Origin: Salvelinus alpinus
Lineage: Eukaryota > Chordata > Actinopteri > Salmoniformes > Salmonidae
NCBI RefSeq assembly: GCF_045679555.1
Contig: NC_092098.1
Location: 22,412,038-22,476,037 of the forward strand
Reading direction: 5' to 3'
Length of the DNA: 64,000 nucleotides
In this document: piece after piece, positions 63,160 through 64,000 of the stretch
Position numbering within the stretch: position 1 is the stretch's first letter
Layout: each line of letters begins with the position of its first letter
The notes under the pieces: generated by a model
Seen by the model: the letters and a program-made list of their open reading frames with translations, nothing else
Told to the model about the DNA's origin: nothing
The model's database searches: none
Translations under genes and position numbers: made by a program

Positions 63160-63815
63160 ACGTTTGCCGAAAGGCATTTGGGAGACTCCCCAAACATTGT
63201 GAAGAAGGTACTCTGGTCAGATGAGACTAAAATTGAGCTTTTTGTCCATCAAGGAAAACGCTATGCCTGGCACAAACCCAACACCTCTCATCACCCTGAG
63301 TACACCATCCCCACAGTGAAGCATGGTGGTGGCAGCATCATGCTGTGGGGATGTTTTTCGTCGGCAGGGACTGGAAAACTGGTCAGAATTGAAGGAATGA
63401 TGGATGGCACTAAATACAGGGAAATTCTTGAGGGAAACCTGTTTCAGTCTTCCAGACATTTGAGACTGGGACGGAGGTTCACCTTCCAGCAGGACAATGA
63501 CCCTAAGCATACTGCTAAAGCAACACTCAAGTGGTTTAAGGGGAAACATTTAAATGTCTTGGAATGGCCTAGTCAAAGCTCAGACCTCAATCCAATTGAG
63601 GATCTGTGGTATGACTTAAAGAATGCTGTACACCAGCGAAACCCATCCAACTTGAAGGAGCTGGAGCAGTTTTTCCTTGAAGAATGGGCAAAAACCCCAG
63701 TGGCTAGATGTGCCAAACTTATAGAGACATACCCCAAGCGACTTGCAGCTGTAATTGCTGCAAAAAAGGTGGCTCTACAAAGTATTGACTTTGGGGGAGT
63801 GAATAGTTATGCACA
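63160..63815 (+). mobile_element. Tc1 transposase C-terminal half, catalytic motifs kept
   Basis: 5'-truncated Tc1. The open frame from 63178 encodes the DDE catalytic domain. It has SDETKIELF (first Asp), [24 protein letters not shown] (second Asp) and DLNPIEDLWYDL (Glu), with 34 residues between Asp and Glu, as in DD34E Tc1 enzymes. Near the end (63761) the family's usual GGSTKY-stop is read in another frame after an A run, so the frame runs on into flanking sequence to 63951. The N-terminal DNA-binding domain and left inverted repeat are missing, so it cannot act as a transposon. Confidence 0.9.
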
Positions 63816-63938
63816 CTCAAGTTCAGTTTTTTGTCTGATTTATTTTTTTCCTTTTTTCTTTATTGAATATTCGAAACAATACAATATACCTGCAGTGAAG
63901 CCGCTCAATAACTACATCATACCAGTCATCCAACAGAT

Positions 63939-64000
63939 TGTCACGTTCTGACCTTAGTTTATTTTTTATGTCTCTATTTTGGTTTGGTCAGGGCGTGAGT
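63939..64000 (+). mobile_element. Family-A LTR, cut by the window edge
   Basis: TGTCACGTTCTGACC start followed by GGTCAGGGCGTGAGT. Only the first 62 bp are inside the window. Preceding bases CAGAT are the expected target copy. Confidence 0.75.

Overview
The window looks like nuclear DNA of a salmonid fish (Salmo, Oncorhynchus or a close relative). The basis is its dense load of repeats I recognise from salmonids: Tc1 transposons, one with Sleeping-Beauty-type ends; L2/Rex-type LINEs ending in TTTGA tails; tRNA-derived SINEs; and TTAA-target non-autonomous elements. It also carries teleost odorant receptor genes. I see no bacterial-style operons, rRNA or CRISPR. Most of the 64 kb is transposon, often nested two to four deep.

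Host genes are few. Two intact single-coding-exon odorant receptors lie on the + strand (11644-12588 and 26613-27551). They align without gaps over 312 residues and share a TATA-type promoter motif. A decayed third member of the same subfamily lies at 35590-36471 (+). A different odorant receptor lies on the minus strand (37419-39408): its reading frame is split over three exons that join in phase into 323 aa. A fish C1q-like gene (47328 to about 59330, +) is a pseudogene whose introns have been blown up by transposons. A YqaJ-exonuclease-like gene remnant lies at 30175-32618 (-).

Layout: 1-3150 dispersed repeats with one solo LTR; 3161-10609 two copies of one LINE family head to head, the first split by a TTAA-type element; 11170-12590 receptor 1; 12720-17611 LINE remains, nested repeats and an LTR piece; 18546-22910 a deleted Tc1 and a nearly intact L2-type LINE; 23259-25500 a Tc1 and a solo LTR; 26100-27802 receptor 2 and a (TC)118 tract; 28900-35290 small elements, a SINE, the YqaJ remnant and a broken Ty3/Gypsy element; 35590-39408 receptor pseudogene and three-exon receptor; 41654-47220 a Tc1 holding three insertions; 47328-59330 the C1q-like pseudogene holding a Sleeping-Beauty-type Tc1 and a very deep nest (Tc1, then a TTAA element, then a retrovirus-like remnant, then more TTAA elements); 59591-64000 an LTR, a SINE, another TTAA-type element, a Tc1 transposase half and the start of an LTR at the window edge.

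The host genes do not form a pathway beyond the shared olfactory role of the receptors. I did not find a convincing new biological system. The most informative items are the three-exon receptor, the shared receptor promoter, the TTAA-type element family with internal ~396-bp duplications, and the nested insertions that give a relative chronology.
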